Below, one piece after another: positions 59,560 through 64,000 of a stretch of DNA of 64,000 nucleotides (position 1 is the first letter of the stretch; each line of letters starts with the position of its first letter). Origin of the DNA: Muscardinus avellanarius (lineage: Eukaryota; Chordata; Mammalia; Rodentia; Gliridae). The stretch is taken from assembly GCA_963383645.1 (NCBI GenBank), contig OY726563.1:25762821-25826820 (forward strand), given 5' to 3'. The position numbers were made by a program, and so were the translations under genes. The notes beneath the pieces are model-generated. The model saw only the letters and a program-made list of their open reading frames with translations. It had not been told where the DNA came from and did not search any database.

Positions 59560-60165
59560 TACTGATTTAGGTTCAACTAGAAGTAGACCTTGACACAAAG
59601 ATTTAGGTGTAAGTAATTTAATTGGGAGATGACCTTGGAAAGTCATACCAGAGGAGAAATTAATAGAATGAGAAATAAGCTTATTCAGGACATGATAATA
59701 AGCCAATTATCACAGGAGGTGACTGTTGCTCAATCCAGCAGAGACCTTTGGTGTGGAACATACCACAAAGGTGTCCTTCCCAATAGAAGGAAGAAGATGG
59801 GATTTTTATCCACTAACTTCTATTGGTAATTAAGTGCTATTCCAATGGTGTTTTCTCCACAATACTCCCAGACTATTCTATAAGTAAGTGAACTTCTCCT
59901 GTGGTCAGAGAAAGCACTTTAAGCAGTTATAGGTCTTTTGTTCTTGGAAGTATCAGGTTTACAGGAAGGCTAAGTGTTAGGGGATATGGGTTGGGTACTA
60001 AGAGCCAAATTTAATCTACCCACACTGTTTCTGCACATGAACTGAGCCATGCCTTTTTACTGATGTATCCTCTATGGTATGGCTGCTTTTAGTGCCCGGT
60101 GATAGAGTTGATCACATGACCCATAATATTGAAAATATTTTATATTTTGTCCTTTACAGAAAGAG
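59560..60165. other. Stretch without a firm assignment
   Basis: The part at 59600-59720 ('gtaagtaatttaattgggag' and following) has the flavour of an old LTR, but I could not match it in order. A 66-codon open frame at 59629-59829 is not recognised. Confidence 0.3.
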
Positions 60166-60169
60166 TGTA

Positions 60170-60262
60170 TTAATCCCTCACCTAGTTGGTAGCACAACCA
60201 CAACTGAGATTAGAATGTAAGGTTCTTGATTCTCTAATGCTGTAGTTCTCTACTTACCCTTT
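60170..60262 (-). repeat. Possible MIR/L2 relic
   Basis: 'cctcacctagttggtagcac', 'aactgagattagaatgtaag' and 'gctgtagttctcta' resemble the 5' half of a reverse-complement MIR. Confidence 0.4.
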
Positions 60263-60944
60263 GGAGACTTGCTCTTTCCAAAATTAATTACAGAATGAGG
60301 TGTTTTTAGCAGTGTTTAATCAAGTAGAAGCCTCTATTAATCAGCAATTATATATGCCTTTATACAATGGTCAATTTATTTCATAGCTATTACTCTGAGA
60401 CATTTGAATCACTGATTTGGAGTATTCACATAAGCATGTTCCACATTCAGTTTTGATAAAAAAAATCTAACTGTGGTAGTGTTATAACATGAGTGTTCTT
60501 GGGCTCAGCAGCTTGTGGATAAGAAAGGATTCACACTGACATTTACAACCAGATTTGTTGGCTCTTTGCCTCCATCTGCCATGCAGGCCTTCAGACCCAT
60601 GCAGAGTCCTGCCTGGCTAAATGTTTTCTCATTTTTCTAGAGAAACTTCATAGAAGAAGCATGGCTATTTTCTCCATAGCTCTCTGCTGAGCAAATACTT
60701 CCTAGTTCATGTGCTCTCCACTTCCAATCTACAATGTTCTTAGCAGGAATGGAAATGGGAGTAAAGGTGCTGAAATAACAATGTGTTCTCTATGACACTT
60801 ACAGCACTGGCTCTTACTGAAATCCCTTTCAGTCACATGCAGCAGTAGGGATGAACTCTTTTTCCACTCATCATAAGTCTATGGCAGTAGTTTTCAAAGT
60901 TTTGTCTAGGGATCAGCAGCAGTAGTATCACCTGGGAACTTTTT

Positions 60945-61067
60945 TAATGGTGTATTGTTATTATACATTTTAAAGGGGTAGAAGATGGTAGGGCATACAT
61001 GCACACATCACTCATTTAGCCTTTCCCCAGCTCCCACCCCATTTCCTCCTCCCTTTGTCCTCTCATG
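60945..61067 (-). repeat. L1 3' end inserted in the MER20 relic
   Basis: Plus strand 'atggtgtattgttattatac', 'aagatggtagggcatacatg', 'cacacatcactcatttagcc', then 'ccccagctcccaccccattt'. Near-match target-site duplication cacctgggaactttt / cacctggggactctt at 60929 and 61068. Confidence 0.8.
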
Positions 61068-61168
61068 CACCTGGGGACTCTTTAGAGATACAAATTTCAC
61101 CCCAGACTTGCTGAATAAGAGAGGCTGAGGTTAAAGCCCCTTGACTTGTGCTTTAATTAGAAGTGGGT

Positions 61169-61409
61169 GGTTTAGCTGTGCGTGGTGGCATAAGCTTGTA
61201 ATCCAAGCATTCAGGAGGCTGAGACAAGAGGATCGTGGTTCACGGACAGTCTCAGCTACTATTTAGTGAAGTCCTTTGCAACTCAGTGAGACTATGTTTC
61301 AAAATAAAGAATAAAAAATAGGGCTGGGGGTATAGCTCAGAAGTAGAATGCCCTTGGGTTCCATCCCCAGTACCACAAATAAATAAATAAATTAATTAAT
61401 TAATTAAAA
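61169..61409 (+). repeat. B1-ID composite SINE inserted in the MER20 relic
   Basis: Full sense copy: 'gctgtgcgtggtggcataag', 'ggctggggg' ID start, 'gggttccatccccagtacca', tail (AAAT)n(AATT)n. Exact direct repeat agaagtgggt at 61159 and 61410. Confidence 0.94.
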
Positions 61410-61479
61410 AGAAGTGGGTACTTTAAATGCATGGCAAAGTTTAAGAACCACTGACATAGGACACTGGATGCAGATCAAC

Positions 61480-62060
61480 ACTTTTGCGTCCACTTATCCC
61501 TCTTTCCCATGTAATGGTTTATGTATATAAAAATGGCTACCATAAAGCCTCCTATCCCAACCTGCATGCCCTTTACAATAACATTGCAGTTCTTCCTTTT
61601 AGAAGATAAAGTCATTGCCCCTTTCTGGAATCCGGGTTGGCTTTTCAACTTGCTCTGACCATCAGAATGTAGAAGAAGTGCTGCTGTACAAATTTCAAAG
61701 TCTAAGTATCAAGAGGTCTTATAGCTTCCATTTTCTTCCTCTTGGAAGATAGTCCTGAGAACATCATTTCAAAAAGCCCTCCTTTTCCCTACTGAAGAAT
61801 GAGAGGGCTAATGAACTGAGTTTCTCCAACCAACAGCTGTCAGCTATCTGAGTGAGACCACTTTGGACCATTTAACTTATATTGTCAGATAACTGCCTTC
61901 ACTTGGATAACAGTAAGCAGGACCATCAGAATAGCTCATCCATTAATCACAGTGCAAAATGTAAACCTATGGAATCACGAGCGACCAAATATCTATTGTT
62001 TTATTCTATTAAGTTTTGGGGTGTTAAAGTGTTTTATGCAACAAGAGCTAACTAATACAA
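61480..62060 (+). repeat. MLT1-class MaLR solo LTR relic
   Basis: Sense landmarks: 'gaccatcagaatgtagaaga', 'agtgctgctgtacaaatttc', 'aagaggtcttatagcttcca', 'ctgagtgagaccactttgga', then the end 'ttaagttttggggtgttaaa', 'gcaacaagagctaactaata'. No internal sequence. An open frame of 68 codons across the end is incidental. Confidence 0.78.
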
Positions 62061-62204
62061 CTAGGTATCCAAGGAACAACAACGACAGAATTTTGTTTCT
62101 AGCATGCTCTGCAAATTCAACCAATTCATACAGCACTGCATCACATTATAAAACTTAAGTAAATAGCCACAAGGGAGCCTGTCATAGTAGTTTTTAAGAG
62201 CCAC

Positions 62205-62290
62205 TTTGGGCCTCAGTTTCCATACATATAAAAGAAAAATATTCAACCAGATGCTAATTTCAATGATTATTCCAAGTTTAAGGTTTCTAC
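62205..62290 (+). repeat. Possible MIR-like fragment
   Basis: 'gggcctcagtttccatacat' and the following 'aaaagaaaaatattcaacc' resemble the middle of MIR or MIR3. Short. Confidence 0.4.
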
Positions 62291-62489
62291 ATTTCTAAGA
62301 AATTCATAGTAAACTGAATTTTTCTAATCCTTAAGTAGAAAAGACACAGAAATATATATCACTTTTACTCCCCATATATCCAAGAGTGAGTTAAATTATA
62401 TTAACTATTGGCCACCTGCCTCTGTATCTGAAATTTCCATTAGGTTCTTGGACAGAGAGATAGTGCAAGGCACAGCAACAAAACAAAAC

Positions 62490-62610
62490 AAAACACAGGC
62501 TTTGGAAGCTGGACACATTTGGATTGGAATCCTGGCTTTTTTTCTTTCAAGCTGTGTGGCCTTAATCTAGCTATTTCCCTTCTAAACCTTAGGTTTTTGT
62601 TTTTTTTTTT
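62490..62610 (+). repeat. MIR SINE relic, 5' half
   Basis: Sense MIR: 'caggctttggaagctggaca', 'tggattggaatcctggcttt', 'agctgtgtggccttaatcta'. It ends in a T run at 62597. Confidence 0.72.
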
Positions 62611-62929
62611 ACCTTTAAAGAAGTTGTGGACAGCCATATGTACTTTGCAATTATCTCAAGGATAAAGACATAAATGCAAAGATGCTATGCATGCAAATAG
62701 TAGAACAATGAAATAACATATTTTGATGAAGTAGGAAATCTATTGCATTATGATATAGTACATGAAATAATCAAAAAGCATCAGAACCATATTGCAAATT
62801 ACATTTTACATTACATTTATTTTGGATTTACTTCATTTGAGTGACAAAACCAGGAATCTAAACAATTCTTAACCACTGCATGAAAGAAAAAAAAGGCTTA
62901 TTGGAATAAAAGCAGCTCTGGATCTAACT

Positions 62930-63290
62930 GACTCCCTGTTGATTCATTTCAATCAACACTTGTGTGTTTAACATTTTGACTTTATGCCCAGCTCTGTGTC
63001 AATTTGCTGCAGGGACTGAAAAGCCTCTGTTTTTGAGAAAATTTCTCAGTTCTCTGGCTCTGGCCACAACTCCACCAGCTATCACCAATAGCTTGGAGCT
63101 GAGAACATCCACAGTCTTTCCCTCCTAACAGGGAGGGAGAAAGGCAAGAGGCCACAGGGGGAGATGAGGCCCTTACTGGGGGAGAAGGAAGTACAGGCAG
63201 ACCCCTGAAAGACTCCCTTACTGCTTCGCTGACCTTTGCCTCACACGCTGCTAGTGCTGTATTGGACTCTTTGATTTTCCTCCATATTGC
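62930..63290. other. Locally GC-richer block without assignment
   Basis: C/T- and G-rich sequence ('aggccacagggggagatgag', 'cctttgcctcacacgctg') stands out from the AT-rich intron. It adjoins an L2 relic and may be diverged LINE sequence or a conserved non-coding element. No splice-bounded exon of dystrophin is recognisable in it. Confidence 0.35.
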
Positions 63291-63645
63291 TCCTAATGCT
63301 AATGTCTTTCCTTTGGCTCTTCTCTCCCTGCCTGGACTCTCTTCCTACAGATAGATATACACATGGCTCACTGCATCACATCAGCTTCCTGATATTCTCA
63401 AATGTTCTCTTATTACAATAACTTGCCTGCCCATATTTAGAGAATAATGTCCTTATTCCAGCTCTTTCCCTCTCACCCTGATTGTGTGACACCGATCTGT
63501 AGATTACATTCTGTAGCACCTATAATTGAGGTAATTATATATTTTTCTTTTATTAGTTTATTATCTTTCTCTTTCAACTAGAATGTTTCATAAGAGGAGG
63601 GATTTTTAATCTATGCTGTATTCTCAGTACCTAGTCTAAAGTTAT
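63290..63645 (+). repeat. L2 3' end relic
   Basis: Sense L2: 'ctccctgcctggactctctt', 'actagaatgtttcataagag', 'gagggatttttaatctatgc' and 'tgtattctcagtacctagtc'. Confidence 0.65.
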
Positions 63646-63680
63646 TTCTGGTACTGGGGATTTAACTTAGGGGAATTCTA
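63646..63680 (-). repeat. ID-half SINE fragment
   Basis: 'tggtactggggatttaactt' and 'aggggaattctac' are the antisense 3' end of a composite SINE, cut off by the next SINE. Confidence 0.65.
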
Positions 63681-63898
63681 CTTTTTTTTTTTTGAGGTAC
63701 TGGGAATGGAACCCAGGGGCATTCTACCTCTGAACGTCATCCCCCAGTCCTATTTTTTATTCTTTGTTTTTGAAACAGGGTCTCACTGAGTTGCAAAGGG
63801 CTTCACTAAGTAGTAGCTGAGGCTAGTCTCAAACCTGTGATTCTCTTGTCTCAGCCTCCTGAGCACTGATATTACAGGTGTGCGCAACCATGCCTGGC
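63681..63898 (-). repeat. B1-ID composite SINE, older type
   Basis: Antisense copy after a T run: 'gaggtactgggaatggaacc', 'tctcactgagttgcaaaggg', 'gtgtgcgcaaccatgcctgg'. It appears to have landed in the ID end of an earlier SINE. Confidence 0.92.
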
Positions 63899-64000
63899 TT
63901 TCCATAAATATTCGAGGGGATGAATTGTATATGTTGTTGAGAATAAAAACTGGAATTCTGAATGTATGTTACACTAGAAACACGCAACTGTACTTAGAGA

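Larger units (their letters stand above)
60894..61454 (+). mobile_element. MER20-type hAT DNA transposon relic with two nested insertions
   Basis: Three pieces form one element: 60894-60943 ('cagtagttttcaaagttttg', 'agtatcacctgggaactt'), 61068-61168 ('caccccagacttgctgaata', 'agagaggctgaggttaaag') and 61411-61454 ('gcaaagtttaagaaccactg'). The tips are the expected inverted repeats (CAGTRGTT... / ...AACCACTG). An L1 3' end and a SINE separate the pieces, each with direct repeats. Confidence 0.82.
23985..64000 (-). other. DMD: DMD intron 50 (3' part, incomplete)
   Basis: Everything right of exon 51 lies upstream of it in the gene. Exon 50 (109 bp in human) was not seen, so intron 50 exceeds 40.0 kb here; the human intron is about 46 kb, so exon 50 may lie just beyond the window. 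Besides the repeats listed separately, stretches where I see nothing recognisable include 24035-24695, 25040-26400, 26650-27260, 28905-29250, 29650-30128, 30185-31365, 33740-34710, 36420-37435, 38845-39385, 40260-41085, 42095-43590, 44730-45315, 46395-47725, 49330-49970, 52165-52745, 52825-53555, 55770-57360, 57810-58160 and 58370-59185. Confidence 0.9.

Noticed and set aside
1500..62060. MaLR LTRs considered as parts of a provirus
   Set aside because: Each is solitary with no internal gag/pol sequence next to it and no matching partner LTR.
59072..64000. Dystrophin exon 50 expected upstream of exon 51
   Set aside because: I searched for its remembered coding content on the minus strand and saw no match; intron 50 probably continues past the window.

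Overview
The window is mammalian genomic DNA that is AT-rich, almost entirely non-coding and dense in interspersed repeats. The one protein-coding segment I can support is a 233-bp exon on the minus strand (23752-23984). Its translation matches exon 51 of dystrophin (DMD) in length, codon phase and nearly all residues. The window is therefore an internal piece of the X-linked DMD gene, read right to left: intron 50 at 23985-64000, exon 51, and intron 51 at 1-23751. Neither exon 50 nor exon 52 was found, so both flanking introns run off the window.

The repeats point to a rodent, most likely a sciuromorph (squirrel, mountain beaver or dormouse side). The dominant SINE, about 40 copies, is a composite of a B1-like 7SL-derived half joined to an ID-like tRNA-derived half. 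Such B1-ID composites are known from squirrels, dormice and relatives. Several copies belong to a derived subfamily that I do not recognise as the common ground-squirrel consensus, so genus and species are left open.

Layout. 1-23.7 kb (intron 51): MIR copies, MaLR LTRs, a 262-nt pure purine tract with a SINE beside it, a Tigger-type DNA transposon split by a SINE, a cluster of three young SINEs at 18.2-19.8 kb, and a GC/CA alternating tract at 20.6 kb. 23.7-24.0 kb: exon 51 with a clear branch point, polypyrimidine tract, acceptor and donor. 24-64 kb (intron 50): L1 3' and ORF2 relics at 27.3-28.7, 31.4-31.9, 35.0-35.5 and 37.4-38.6 kb; a long L2 relic at 50.2-51.4 kb; MER5A-, MER20- and hAT-type DNA transposons; several MLT1-type LTRs; and many SINEs, some nested with intact target-site duplications.

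No other gene, RNA gene, CRISPR array or intact mobile element was found. The open reading frames of 60-140 codons are chance frames, microsatellite translations or SINE/L1 sequence. The observations most worth following are a derived SINE subfamily with a hairpin and a redistributed B box, a possible in-frame tandem donor 6 nt downstream of exon 51, and a 262-nt polypyrimidine run in the intron 51 pre-mRNA followed closely by an AG. Repeat family names were assigned by eye from remembered consensus sequences; boundaries are accurate to roughly 10-20 bp unless target-site duplications fix them.
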